A stretch of DNA of 64,000 nt from positions 28,359 to 92,358 of the forward strand of contig NZ_LGQZ01000141.1 in assembly GCF_003116015.1 (NCBI RefSeq), written 5' to 3'. The stretch is from Azospirillum sp. TSO22-1. Its GTDB lineage: Bacteria > Pseudomonadota > Alphaproteobacteria > Azospirillales > Azospirillaceae. The position numbers and the translations under genes were made by a program. This document shows positions 49,635 through 58,618 of this stretch, one piece after another (position 1 is the stretch's first letter; each line of letters starts with the position of its first letter). Below the pieces are notes generated by a model. That model was given only the letters and a program-made list of their open reading frames with translations, was not told the origin of the DNA and did not search any database.

Positions 49635-50680
49635 CACGCCCCCTCCGCAAAGCCGTCCAGGAAGCTCGCCAGGTTGGCGGCGAGCGCATCGCAATCGTAA
49701 CCGCCTTCCTGCACCAGGACGGTGGGGTGTTTCGCCGCGGATATCCAGCGGCCGAGCGCGGCGAAGCCCGGCGTCGTCACTTTGAAGAAGGCCAGGGGGT
49801 CGCCGACGAAGGTGTCGAAGCCCAGCGACAGCACCAGCGCCCCCGGCCCGAAGGCGGCGACCTGCGCCAGCGCGTGGTCGACCATGTCGAGGAAGGTGCT
49901 CTCTTCCGTGCCCATGGGCAGAGGGATGTTCAGGTTGCAGCCCTGGCCCCGCCCCCGCCCGCGCTCGTGCGCGTAACCGGCGAACCAGGGATAGAAATTG
50001 TTCGGGTCGCCGTGGATGGAGACGACCAGCACGTCGTCGCGCTCGTAGAAGATCGCCTGCGTCCCGTTGCCGTGGTGGACGTCGACGTCGAGGACGGCGA
50101 CGCGCGGTGCCTTCCCCTGTGCCGCCAGCAGCGGCAGCATCGCCTGCGCCGCCACCGCCGCGTTGTTGATGTAGCAGAAGCCGCCGGCCATATCGCGGGA
50201 GGCGTGGTGCCCCGGCGGGCGGCACAGCGCGTAGGCGGCGCGCTCGGCGCCGCTCGCCACCAGCGTGGCCGCGTGCGCCGCGGTGTCGGCGCCGCCGCAC
50301 ACCGCCTCCCAGGTGCCGGGACCGATCGGACAGGCGGTGTCGGCCATGTGCCAGCCGGCCTGCCCGACGATGCCCTGGGGGTACTCGGCCATGTCGGTGT
50401 TGCGGTGGACGTTGGGGATGATGACCTCCGCCGCATCGGGCAGGGCCGACCAGCGCGCGTACGCCGTCTCCAGGAAACGCAGGTAGTCGGGCGAATGCAC
50501 CGCGGCGCGCGGGCCGGCGCCGTAGGCGGGCGGCTCCTCCACCGTTACGCCGCGGGCCTTCAGCGAGGCGAGCAGCGCCTGCGCGCGCTCCGGCTTTTCG
50601 GGGCAGGGCTTGATCTGGCCGCGCACCAGGAAGGTCGGCGGGCGGTGGCGCAGTTGGGCTTCGGCGAAGATGAAGCGCAT
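49634..50680 (-). CDS. Histone deacetylase-like amidohydrolase (acetylpolyamine type)
   Basis: A 348-residue zinc amidohydrolase of the HDAC/AphA fold. It shows RPPGHHASRDMAGGFCYINNAAVAA (the catalytic His pair), VLDVDVHHGNGTQ (zinc Asp/His), SIHGDPNNFYPWF and LSLGFDTFVGDPL, ending VLVQEGGYD. All catalytic residues appear intact. Bacterial members remove acetyl groups from polyamines or other amines. It lies 10 bp downstream of a carbamoylase-type amidase gene and overlaps the ThDP gene, suggesting breakdown of an N-acylated amine. Confidence 0.88.
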   Translation of the reverse strand: MRFIFAEAQLRHRPPTFLVRGQIKPCPEKPERAQALLASLKARGVTVEEPPAYGAGPRAAVHSPDYLRFLETAYARWSALPDAAEVIIPNVHRNTDMAEYPQGIVGQAGWHMADTACPIGPGTWEAVCGGADTAAHAATLVASGAERAAYALCRPPGHHASRDMAGGFCYINNAAVAAQAMLPLLAAQGKAPRVAVLDVDVHHGNGTQAIFYERDDVLVVSIHGDPNNFYPWFAGYAHERGRGRGQGCNLNIPLPMGTEESTFLDMVDHALAQVAAFGPGALVLSLGFDTFVGDPLAFFKVTTPGFAALGRWISAAKHPTVLVQEGGYDCDALAANLASFLDGFAEGA

Positions 50681-50690
50681 GCAGGGCTCC

Positions 50691-51920
50691 TTACCGGGCG
50701 GTCGCCAGCACCGCGTCCGCCAGCACGGCACAGCCGGCGGCGGCGTGGCTGGGCTGGATGTTTTCCGCCTCGTTGTGGCTCAGGCCGCCTTCGCAGGGGA
50801 TGAAGATCATGGCCGTCGGCACTTTGCGGGCGACGTAGACCGCATCGTGCCCGGCGCCCGAGACGATGTCGCGGTGGCGGATGCCGCGCCGCTCGGCCGA
50901 GTCCCGCACCCGCGCCACCAGATCCGGCGCGAAGGGCGTGGTGGGGAAGGCCCAGAAGTCGGCCAGTTCCAGCGTCAGGCCTCGTTTGTCAGCGATGGCG
51001 GCCAGGCGGATCCGCAGCATGGCGTCCATCCGGGTCAACTGCTCGGCATCGGGGTTGCGCAGGTCGATGGTGAACCAGACGCGGCCGGGGATGACGTTGC
51101 GCGAGTCCGGCTGCGCCAGGATGCGCCCGACGGTGGAGCAGGCGTCGCCGCCGATCTCCAGCGCGATGGCCTCCACCGCCTCGATCATCAGCGCGGCACC
51201 GGCCAGCGCGTCGCGGCGCATGCGCATCGGCGTCGGCCCGGCGTGCGATTCGCGGCCCGTCACGGTCGCCTCATACCAGCGCTGACCCTGCGCGCCGGTG
51301 ACGACGCCGAGATCGTAGCCTTCCGCCTCCAGCACGGGTCCCTGCTCGATGTGCGCCTCGAAATAGGCGGCCATAGCGTGGCCGGTCACCGGGACGGAGC
51401 CCTTGTAGCCGATGCGCTCCAGTTCGTCGCCGAGGCGCAGGCCGTCGGTGTCGCGGATGTCCAGCACGTGGTCGAGCGTGAACACTCCCATCGCCGCGCC
51501 CGATCCCAGCATGGGCGGCGAGAAGCGCGCCCCCTCCTCGTTGGTCCAGACGACGAGGTCGAGCGGCGCATCCGTCTCGATGCCCAGGTCGTTGAAGGAG
51601 CGGATCACCTCCAGCCCCGCCATGACGCCGTAGATGCCATCGAAGCGCCCGCCGGTCGGCTGCGTGTCGAGGTGGCTGCCCATGCACACGGCGGCGCGAT
51701 CCGGGTTCCGCCCCGGCCGGCGGGCGAAGATGTTGCCGACCGCATCGACCGTCACCGTGCAGCCGGCCTCCTCGCACCACGACACGAACCGGTCGCGGCC
51801 CTGCCGGTCGAGGTCGGTCAGCGCCAGCCGGCAGACGCCGCCCTTGGGCGTGCCGCCAATGGTCGCCAGCTCCATCAGACTCCGCCACAGGCGATCGCCG
51901 TCGATGCGCAGCTCAGCCAT
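50691..51920 (-). CDS. M20-family amidase (N-carbamoyl-L-amino acid hydrolase/allantoate-type)
   Basis: A 409-residue di-metal hydrolase. Metal motifs: GSHLDTQPTGGRFDG (His/Asp), TNEEGARF (Glu), FEAHIEQGPVLE (His, Glu) and SHNEAENI at the C-terminus. The dimerisation-domain phrase SHAGPTPMRMRRDA is also typical. The family hydrolyses N-carbamoyl or ureido amides. It overlaps the importer ATPase gene by 8 bp, placing it in the same operon as the Dpp-like importer. Confidence 0.9.
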   Translation of the reverse strand: MAELRIDGDRLWRSLMELATIGGTPKGGVCRLALTDLDRQGRDRFVSWCEEAGCTVTVDAVGNIFARRPGRNPDRAAVCMGSHLDTQPTGGRFDGIYGVMAGLEVIRSFNDLGIETDAPLDLVVWTNEEGARFSPPMLGSGAAMGVFTLDHVLDIRDTDGLRLGDELERIGYKGSVPVTGHAMAAYFEAHIEQGPVLEAEGYDLGVVTGAQGQRWYEATVTGRESHAGPTPMRMRRDALAGAALMIEAVEAIALEIGGDACSTVGRILAQPDSRNVIPGRVWFTIDLRNPDAEQLTRMDAMLRIRLAAIADKRGLTLELADFWAFPTTPFAPDLVARVRDSAERRGIRHRDIVSGAGHDAVYVARKVPTAMIFIPCEGGLSHNEAENIQPSHAAAGCAVLADAVLATAR

Positions 51921-53586
51921 GAATCAGCCCCGTTCCTTGCCGTTGGTCCTGTGTTGCGCCGCCCGGCTGCGTCCACGCCTTGCCGGGGATGGCGTCGAGC
52001 AGCGAGCGCGTGTAGGCGTGCTGCGGGTCGCCGAACACCTGCCGCGCCGGGCCGATCTCGACGATGCGGCCCTTCTGCATGACCGCGATGGTGTCACAGA
52101 TCTGCGCGGCGACGCGCAGGTCGTGGGTGATGAACAGCATCGACAGGCTCAGCCGATGCCGCAGATCTTCCAGCAAATCGAGCACCTGCGCCTGCACCGA
52201 GACGTCGAGCGCCGACACCGGTTCGTCGGCGATCAGCAGCTTCGGCTCCAGCGCCAGCGCGCGGGCGATGGAGATGCGCTGCCGCTGCCCGCCGGAGAAC
52301 TCGTGCGGGAAGCGGTCGGCGGCCGAGGCGTCGAGCCCGACCAGCTTCAGCAGGTCGCGCGCCTTGTCCATGGCCGCGCGCCGGTCGGCGCCGAAGGCGA
52401 CGGGTCCTTGCGTGATGATGTCGCCGACCTTGTGCCGCGGGTTCAGCGAGGCGTAGGGGTCCTGGAACACCATCTGCAGATGCCGGCGGTAGGGCCGGAA
52501 CCTGCCACGCGACAGGGAGAGCAGGTCCACGCCCTCGAACAGGATGCGCCCGGCGTCCGGCCGGATCAGCCCGACGATGGAGCGGCCCAACGTCGACTTG
52601 CCGGAGCCGGACTCGCCGACCAGCCCGACCGTCTCCCCCTGGTGGATGGTCAGCGAGAGGTCGTCGCCGGCCACCACGGTGCGGCCACGGCGGAACAGGC
52701 CGCCGCCGATGTGGAAGGCCTTGCTCACCCCCAGCGCGGTCAGCACCGGCCGGCGTTCGGCGAGGTCGTCGTCGCGGTGCTCGATCAGGTGCGGCACGGC
52801 CGCGATCAGCTGCCGCGTGTAGGGGTGCTGCGGCCGGTTCAGCACCTCTTCCGCCTCACCGATCTCGACGAGGCGGCCGTGCTGCATGACGGCGACGCGG
52901 TGCGCGATCTCCGCCACCACGCCGAAGTCGTGGGTGATGAACATCACCGCCATGGCGCGCTTCGACTGGATGTCGCGGATCAGGTCGAGGATCTGCTTCT
53001 GCGTGGTGACGTCCAGCGCCGTGGTCGGCTCGTCGGCGATCAGCACGTCGGGTTCCAGCGCCAGCGCCATGGCGATCATCACCCGCTGGCGCTGCCCGCC
53101 GGACAGCCGGAACGGGTAGCTGCGGCGCAGCAGGTCCGGCTCGGGCAGGCCGACGGAGGCCAGCAGCTCCACCACCCGCGCCCGCCGCGCCGCGCGGTCG
53201 AGCGTGGTGTGGTAGCGCAGCACCTCGTCGATCTGGTCGCCCACCCGCATCAGCGGGTTGAGCGCGGTCATCGGCTCCTGGAAGATCATGGCGACGCGGC
53301 TGCCGCGCAGCTCGCGCTGTTCGGGCTCCGGCAGGCTCAGCACGTCGGCGCCCTTCAGGTGGATGGCGCCGGAGGCCACCCGCACCGCCTTGGGCAGCAG
53401 GCCCATCACCGCGTGTGCGGTCATCGACTTGCCGGAGCCGGATTCGCCGACCACGCAGAGGATCTCGCCGCGCTCCAGCGTGAAGGACAGGCGGTCCACC
53501 GCGTACGGGCGCTCGGCGCCGGCGGGGAGCGCGATGGTCAGGCCGCGGACGTCGAGCAGGGGGGGCAGGGGTGTCTCGGTCATCAT
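51913..53586 (-). CDS. Dipeptide-type ABC importer, fused double ATPase (DppDF/GsiA-like)
   Basis: A 557-residue protein with two complete ATPase cassettes. First: Walker A GESGSGKSM, signature LSGGQRQR, Walker B VLIADEPTTALD. Second: GESGSGKST, FSGGQRQR, LLIADEPVSALD. Each is followed by the oligopeptide-type C-terminal motif (HPYTRQLIAAVP and HAYTRSLLDAIPG). It overlaps the DppC-like stop (ATGA) at its start. It is fused where E. coli uses two genes (DppD and DppF). Confidence 0.93.
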   Translation of the reverse strand: MMTETPLPPLLDVRGLTIALPAGAERPYAVDRLSFTLERGEILCVVGESGSGKSMTAHAVMGLLPKAVRVASGAIHLKGADVLSLPEPEQRELRGSRVAMIFQEPMTALNPLMRVGDQIDEVLRYHTTLDRAARRARVVELLASVGLPEPDLLRRSYPFRLSGGQRQRVMIAMALALEPDVLIADEPTTALDVTTQKQILDLIRDIQSKRAMAVMFITHDFGVVAEIAHRVAVMQHGRLVEIGEAEEVLNRPQHPYTRQLIAAVPHLIEHRDDDLAERRPVLTALGVSKAFHIGGGLFRRGRTVVAGDDLSLTIHQGETVGLVGESGSGKSTLGRSIVGLIRPDAGRILFEGVDLLSLSRGRFRPYRRHLQMVFQDPYASLNPRHKVGDIITQGPVAFGADRRAAMDKARDLLKLVGLDASAADRFPHEFSGGQRQRISIARALALEPKLLIADEPVSALDVSVQAQVLDLLEDLRHRLSLSMLFITHDLRVAAQICDTIAVMQKGRIVEIGPARQVFGDPQHAYTRSLLDAIPGKAWTQPGGATQDQRQGTGLIHG

Positions 53587-54425
53587 GCCCGCCCCTTGCG
53601 CGCCAGCTTCGGGTTCAAGGCGTCGTTCAGCCCCTCGCCGACGAGGTTCAGCGCCAGCACGGTCAGCAGGATCGCCACGCCGGGGAAGAAGCTCATCCAC
53701 CACGCCTGTCGGATCACCGTGCGGGCGGCGCCGACCATATAGCCCCAGCTCATCAGGTTCGGATCTCCCAGGCCGAGGAAGGACAGCGAGCTTTCCAGCA
53801 GGATGGCCGTCGCCACCATCAGCGAGGCCGAGACGATGATCGGCGACAGGCTGTTCGGCAGAATCTGGCGGACGATGATGGTCAGGTTCGATTGGCCGGT
53901 GGTGACGGCGGCCTGCACGAATTCGCGGTTGCGCAGGCTGAGGAACTCGCCGCGCGCCAGCCGCGCCAGCGGCGGCCAGGAGACGATGGCGATGGCCAGC
54001 ACGATGGAGGCGAGGGACGGTGTGAAGATCGCCACCAGCACCACCGCCAGCACGAAGTTCGGGATGGTCTGGAACAGCTCGGTGAAGCGCATCACCGCGT
54101 CGTCCACCCAGCCGCCGTGGAAGCCGGCGACGGCGCCCAGCAGCACGCCGATGAGCACCGCCACGAACGTCGAGGTCAGCCCGATCAGCAGCGATACCCG
54201 CGCCCCGTGCGCGATCCCCGCCGCGATGTCGCGGCCCAGCGTGTCGGAGCCGAGCGGCGCGCCCTCGGACAGCGGCGGCTGGAAGGGGGCGGTGGTCATG
54301 TCCCAGGGGCTGTCGGGGAACGCCACGTCGGCCAGCGCCGCCATCAGCACCACCAGCGCCAGGAAGACGAGGCCGACGACGGCGCCCTTGTTGCGGGCGT
54401 AGGCGCGCCAGAAGCCGGCGTTCAT
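53583..54425 (-). CDS. Dipeptide-type ABC importer permease (DppC-like)
   Basis: A 280-residue permease with the DppC signature: an N-terminal segment (AVVGLVFLALVVLMAALADV), a cytoplasmic-type opening (PFQPPLSEGAPLGSDTLGRDIAAGIAHG), and the EAA loop EFVQAAVTTGQSNLTIIVRQILPNSLSPII. It overlaps the DppB-like stop by 4 bp and the ATPase start by 4 bp. Confidence 0.93.
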   Translation of the reverse strand: MNAGFWRAYARNKGAVVGLVFLALVVLMAALADVAFPDSPWDMTTAPFQPPLSEGAPLGSDTLGRDIAAGIAHGARVSLLIGLTSTFVAVLIGVLLGAVAGFHGGWVDDAVMRFTELFQTIPNFVLAVVLVAIFTPSLASIVLAIAIVSWPPLARLARGEFLSLRNREFVQAAVTTGQSNLTIIVRQILPNSLSPIIVSASLMVATAILLESSLSFLGLGDPNLMSWGYMVGAARTVIRQAWWMSFFPGVAILLTVLALNLVGEGLNDALNPKLARKGRA

Positions 54426-55402
54426 GGCGCCACCTCGATGCGCGGGTCGACCAGGGAATAGATCAGGTCGGTCAGCAGGTTGAACAGCACCACCACCACC
54501 GAGGTCAGCAGGAAGATCCCGAGCAGCACCTGGTAGTCGCGCTGCAGAACGGCTTCGAAGGCGAGGCGGCCGATGCCGGGCAGGGCGAACACCGTCTCGA
54601 TCAGGATGGAGCCGCCGATCAGGTGCCCGGCCTGGAACCCGGCCACCGTGATCACCGGCAGGATGGCGTTGCGCAGGATGTGCACCGAGACGATGCGCCA
54701 CTCTGGCAGCCCCTTGGCGCGCGCGGTCTTCACGAAGTCCATGTCGCGCACCTCCAGGATCGAGGCGCGGGTGAGCCGCGTGTAGACGGCCATGTAGAAC
54801 AGCGCCAGCGTGGCGACCGGCAGCACCAGATGCTTCATGCGGTCGAGGAATGCGTCGATGCCCGTGAGGCCGGCGCCGATGGTCTCCGTCCCGAAGGCGG
54901 GCAGCCAGCCGAGGTTGACCGAGAACAGCAGGATCAGCATCAGCCCGATCCAGAAGATCGGCGTGGCGTAGGCGGTGAGGCCCACCACGGTGATGGCGGT
55001 GTCCGACCACGTGCCGGCCCGCATCGCCGCCAGCGTGCCCAGCAGCACGCCGCCCGCCAGCGCCAGCAGGAACGCCGTCAGCGTCAGCGACAGCGTGACC
55101 GGCAGCCGCTCCAGCAGCAGTCCGAGCACCGGCCGCTGCTGCCGGTAGGAGTAGCCAAGGTCGGCCTGCACCACCTTGCCCATGTAGGTGGCGAGCTGGG
55201 TGGTGAGCGGCTGGTCCAGGCCGAACTGCTGGCGCAGCTGCTCGACGAACCGGGCGTCGGCGGCCCCGGCCTCGCCGGCCATGACCTGCGCCGGGTCGCC
55301 GGGGGCGGCGTGCACCAGGAAGAAGTTGAACACCGCGATGGCGAGGACGACGAACACCGCCTTGACCAAGCGCTGCGCGATGAAGACGGCGATGCGGGGC
55401 AT
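54422..55402 (-). CDS. Dipeptide-type ABC importer permease (DppB-like)
   Basis: A 326-residue permease with six segments. It shows the DppB opening IAVFIAQRLVKAVFVVLAIAVFNFFLVHAAPGDPAQVMAG, QFGLDQPLTTQLATYMGKVVQADLGYSY, and the EAA loop DFVKTARAKGLPEWRIVSVHILRNAILPVIT. It follows the binding-protein gene across a 167-bp gap filled by palindromes. Confidence 0.93.
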   Translation of the reverse strand: MPRIAVFIAQRLVKAVFVVLAIAVFNFFLVHAAPGDPAQVMAGEAGAADARFVEQLRQQFGLDQPLTTQLATYMGKVVQADLGYSYRQQRPVLGLLLERLPVTLSLTLTAFLLALAGGVLLGTLAAMRAGTWSDTAITVVGLTAYATPIFWIGLMLILLFSVNLGWLPAFGTETIGAGLTGIDAFLDRMKHLVLPVATLALFYMAVYTRLTRASILEVRDMDFVKTARAKGLPEWRIVSVHILRNAILPVITVAGFQAGHLIGGSILIETVFALPGIGRLAFEAVLQRDYQVLLGIFLLTSVVVVLFNLLTDLIYSLVDPRIEVAP

Positions 55403-55420
55403 GGACTCTCCCGGGTCAAT

Positions 55421-55557
55421 AAGCCCCTCTCCCGCCCCGGGAGAGGGAGGGGCCCGCGGCGGAGCCGCGGGAGGGTGAGGGTAAGTCCAAGGATCCTCGG
55501 CGCTGCCCTCACCCGGCCGCCTGCGGCGGCCACCCTCTCCCGGGACGGGAGAGGGTT
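55421..55557. repeat. Palindromic block between binding-protein and permease genes
   Basis: A 137-bp block with four hairpins: CCCTCTCCCG/GGGAGAGGG (55425-55447), CCCGCGGCGG/CCGCGGG (about 55452-55471), a pair GGGTGAGGG and CCCTCACCC (about 55473-55515), and CCCTCTCCCGGGACGGGAGAGGG (55533-55555). It lies between the upstream DppA-like stop and the DppB-like start on the minus strand. Such blocks often shield the binding-protein message from decay and cut read-through into permease genes. Confidence 0.85.
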
Positions 55558-55569
55558 TTATGCGTCCCT

Positions 55570-57168
55570 CTACTTCTTCACCATGTACGCGCCGTCGTAG
55601 CTCTCGTTCACGCCGATGGCCGAGGTGACGGCGTTCTTGAAGCGCTTGTCGACGAAGGTCGGGAACTCCATCTCCAGCAGCCACGCCACCGGCACGTCCT
55701 CGACCAGGATCTTCTGCGCCGCCGAGTAGAGCTGCTGCCGCTCCTCGTCCTTCACCGCCTTGGCGGCCTGGGCGAACAGCGTGTCCACCTGCGGGTTCGC
55801 GTAGCCCATGGTGTTGGAGAACATCACGCCCTTGCGGATGTTGTCCGACACGTAGGTGCGCGACACGCCGAGCGCCGGGTCGCCGTACTGGTAGACGAAG
55901 TTGAAGGTCAGCTCGTAGTCCCAGTTCGACACGCGGTTGACCCAGCCGGCGGAGTCCGTGGTCTCCAGCGTCACGTCGACGCCGACGCGCTTCATCGCCT
56001 GCTTGACGTACTCGCCCAGCCGCGTCCAGGTCTCGCCATAGGGCATGACCAGAAGCTTGACCTTGGCCCGCGTGCCGTCCGCCCCCTTCTTCAGGCCCAT
56101 CTCGTCGAGCAGCGCCTCGGCCTTCTTCGGATCGAACGGGTACTTGCGGACGTCCGGCTCATGGAAGCGGGTGACCGAGTTGACCGGCCCGGTCGCCGGC
56201 CGGCCCAGCCCGAACCAGATCTTGTCGCGGATGAAGCCGCGGTCGATGGCGTGCATCATCGCCTGCCGGAACCGCTTGTCGTCCAGCGGCTTGACGCGGG
56301 TGTTGATCTCGATCCAGGACAGGGGTGCAAAGAACTCGTAGCCCTTGGTGGTCATCTCGACGTTGGGCAGCGCCTTCAGGCGCGGCACGTCGAAGGTCTC
56401 GATGTCGTTGAACTGCGTCTGCTGCACCGTGCCCTGCTCCAGCGCCACCGAGCGCGAGGCGGCGTCCGGGATGACGCGGAAGTAGATCTCGTCCAGGTAG
56501 GGCTTGCCCGACTTCCAGTACTCGTCGTTGCGGACGAGGTGGATGTTCGAGCCCTTGGTCCACTCCTTGAACTTGAACGGGCCGGTGCCGATCGGCGTGG
56601 CGTTGGCCGGGTTGGTCTTGTAGTCGGTGCCCTCGTAGATGTGCTTGGGCATCATCGGGGCGGAGGAGACCTCGAAGGCCTGGAGGAACGGCCCGAACGG
56701 CTCCTTCAGCACGAAGCGGACGGTGTGGTCGTCCACAGCCTCGATGCTCTCGCAGCGGGCGAAGACGGCGCGGGCGCGCGGGTGCGTCTCCATCAGGAAG
56801 GTCTTGGTGGTGAACACCACGTCGTGCGCGGTGAACGGCTTGCCGTCATGCCACTTGGCGTTCTTGACGAGGCGGAAGGTGTAGGTCCTGCCGTCCGGCG
56901 ACACCTCCCAGCTCTCGGCCAGCTCGGGGCGGGGCTTGAGGTTGAAGTCGTAGGTCAGCAGGCCCTGGTAGATCTTGCCGGCGACGGTCTGCGTCGGCCC
57001 CTGCTGGTTGAGGCCGAGCACGAGCAGCGGCGGTTCCGGCTGGACGATGATGTTCATCGTGCCACCGCGCTGCGGGTCCTGCGCCGCCGCCAGTCCGGGG
57101 ATCGCCAGCGCCGCTGCCAGCGCCGCGGCTGTGAGTGTGTGTCGGAGGGTCGGCAGACGCATGCTCAT
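55570..57168 (-). CDS. Dipeptide-type ABC importer binding protein (DppA/OppA-like)
   Basis: A 532-residue exported protein of SBP family 5. Signal peptide ends LAAAQ. The fold shows RGGTMNIIVQPEPPLLV at the N-terminus, the family hallmark YQGLLTYDFNLKPRPELAESWEVSPDGRTYTFRLVKNAKWHDGKPFTAHDV, and IGTGPFKFKEWTKG. AGGAGG is 8 nt before ATG 57168. Family members bind peptides, nickel, opines or other amides. Together with the deacylases and M20 hydrolases in the block, the ligand is likely an N-acylated or carbamoylated amino compound, by inference. Confidence 0.93.
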   Translation of the reverse strand: MSMRLPTLRHTLTAAALAAALAIPGLAAAQDPQRGGTMNIIVQPEPPLLVLGLNQQGPTQTVAGKIYQGLLTYDFNLKPRPELAESWEVSPDGRTYTFRLVKNAKWHDGKPFTAHDVVFTTKTFLMETHPRARAVFARCESIEAVDDHTVRFVLKEPFGPFLQAFEVSSAPMMPKHIYEGTDYKTNPANATPIGTGPFKFKEWTKGSNIHLVRNDEYWKSGKPYLDEIYFRVIPDAASRSVALEQGTVQQTQFNDIETFDVPRLKALPNVEMTTKGYEFFAPLSWIEINTRVKPLDDKRFRQAMMHAIDRGFIRDKIWFGLGRPATGPVNSVTRFHEPDVRKYPFDPKKAEALLDEMGLKKGADGTRAKVKLLVMPYGETWTRLGEYVKQAMKRVGVDVTLETTDSAGWVNRVSNWDYELTFNFVYQYGDPALGVSRTYVSDNIRKGVMFSNTMGYANPQVDTLFAQAAKAVKDEERQQLYSAAQKILVEDVPVAWLLEMEFPTFVDKRFKNAVTSAIGVNESYDGAYMVKK

Positions 57169-57181
57169 CGATGAGGCCTCC

Positions 57182-58504
57182 TTATTGTGTTTCTTGGTCG
57201 ATGGTCTCCAGGCCGCACCAGTCGGCCATGAACAGGGCCAGCACCGCCGTCACCCGTGCCACGCTGTCCAGCGAGACGGACTCGTCGATGCCGTGGATGC
57301 GCTCGGCTTCCGGGCCGTAGCAGGTCGCCGGGGTGTCGCCGTAGAGGACGAAGTTCCGCACATCCGTCGTGCAGGTCGCGGCCAGCCGTTCGGCGGAGGC
57401 GCCGCACACCGCCTTGTGCGCCGAATCCAGGGTTTCGATCAGCGGGTGGTCGGGGTCGATCACGCAGCCCTCGGCCTGGAAACCGCGGAACCGCACGACG
57501 GCGCTGATACCCGACAGGCCGGAGTCGGTCCGGCAGGCCTCGGCGACGGCGCTCTCGATCTCGGCGCTGACATCCGCCGCGGCCCTGCCCGGCGGGAAGC
57601 CGAAGCGCAGCTCCATCCGGCAGCGCGTCGGCACCGAGGACGCCCACTCGCCGCCGTCGATGCGCCCGACGTTGAGGTTGTAGGGGTGCGCGTGCCCGGC
57701 GTAGGCCGGATGCCGCCCCTCCGGGTGGTTCCACGCCGACTCGAGCCGCTTCAGGTGGCCGAGGATGCGGTGCGCGGCCTCGATGGCGTTGAGGCCGGCG
57801 CCAGTGTCCAGCACGTGCGCCGGGCGGCCGGTCACCTCGACCTCGCAGCGCACCACGCCGATCTGCGCGACCTGGAGCGTGTGGTTGAACGGCTCCGGGA
57901 TCACCGCCGCGTCGGCCCGGTAGCCGCGCGCCACGCAGGCCAGCGCGCCGTTGCCGGTGCACTCCTCCTCGACGACCGATTGCAGGTACACCGGGGCGGC
58001 GGGTTGCACGCCTAAGCTCCTCAGAGCCTTGAACGCGGTGACGAAGGCGGCGATGCCGGCCTTCATGTCGCCCCCACCCCGGCCGTACATCCGCCCGTCG
58101 CGCACCACCGGCTCGAACGGCGGGGCGGACCACAGCTCCTCCGGCCCGGTCGGCACCACGTCGATGTGGCCGTTGAGGATCAGCGAGCGCCCGGTGGTTT
58201 GCCGCGGCCGGTGGATGCCCACAACGTTCTCGCGCCCCTCGTAGGAGATCAGCGAGGGCGACCAGCCCGGCTGCGCCTTCAGCGCCTCCTCGTCGATGGC
58301 GAAGCGGTCGACCTCCAGGCCGAGGTCCGCGAAGGTCCGCGCCATCAGCTCCTGTGCCGCAGCCTCCGCGCCCAGCAGGCTGGGAAGGCGAACCAGATCG
58401 GCGAGCAGACGTTCCCCGTCCCCGCGCAGCGCCGCCACCGCGCCCAGGATCGCGTCCCGGTCCGCGGTGGCTCCGCGCCGCGCATCCGTGCCGGATGCCG
58501 GCAT
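57182..58504 (-). CDS. M20-family deacylase (ArgE/DapE-like)
   Basis: A 440-residue di-zinc hydrolase. It has LILNGHIDVVPTG (His/Asp), MYGRGGGDMKAGIAAF, and SVVEEECTGNGALA (catalytic Glu pair), all in ArgE/DapE order. It removes acyl groups from amino compounds in the family. Its stop is 13 bp before the binding-protein start, so it is the first gene of the long minus-strand operon. The divergent LysR gene starts 114 bp away. Confidence 0.9.
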   Translation of the reverse strand: MPASGTDARRGATADRDAILGAVAALRGDGERLLADLVRLPSLLGAEAAAQELMARTFADLGLEVDRFAIDEEALKAQPGWSPSLISYEGRENVVGIHRPRQTTGRSLILNGHIDVVPTGPEELWSAPPFEPVVRDGRMYGRGGGDMKAGIAAFVTAFKALRSLGVQPAAPVYLQSVVEEECTGNGALACVARGYRADAAVIPEPFNHTLQVAQIGVVRCEVEVTGRPAHVLDTGAGLNAIEAAHRILGHLKRLESAWNHPEGRHPAYAGHAHPYNLNVGRIDGGEWASSVPTRCRMELRFGFPPGRAAADVSAEIESAVAEACRTDSGLSGISAVVRFRGFQAEGCVIDPDHPLIETLDSAHKAVCGASAERLAATCTTDVRNFVLYGDTPATCYGPEAERIHGIDESVSLDSVARVTAVLALFMADWCGLETIDQETQ

Positions 58505-58618
58505 GTCGTCTCCGTTGAAACCCGTTCCTATTCGTTGGGATGATTACAAATCCGCTTTTCCTTCATCTCCAAATCGATAATCCTCATTGCCGACATAAGT
58601 GTGATTTATGGGGCGGCC

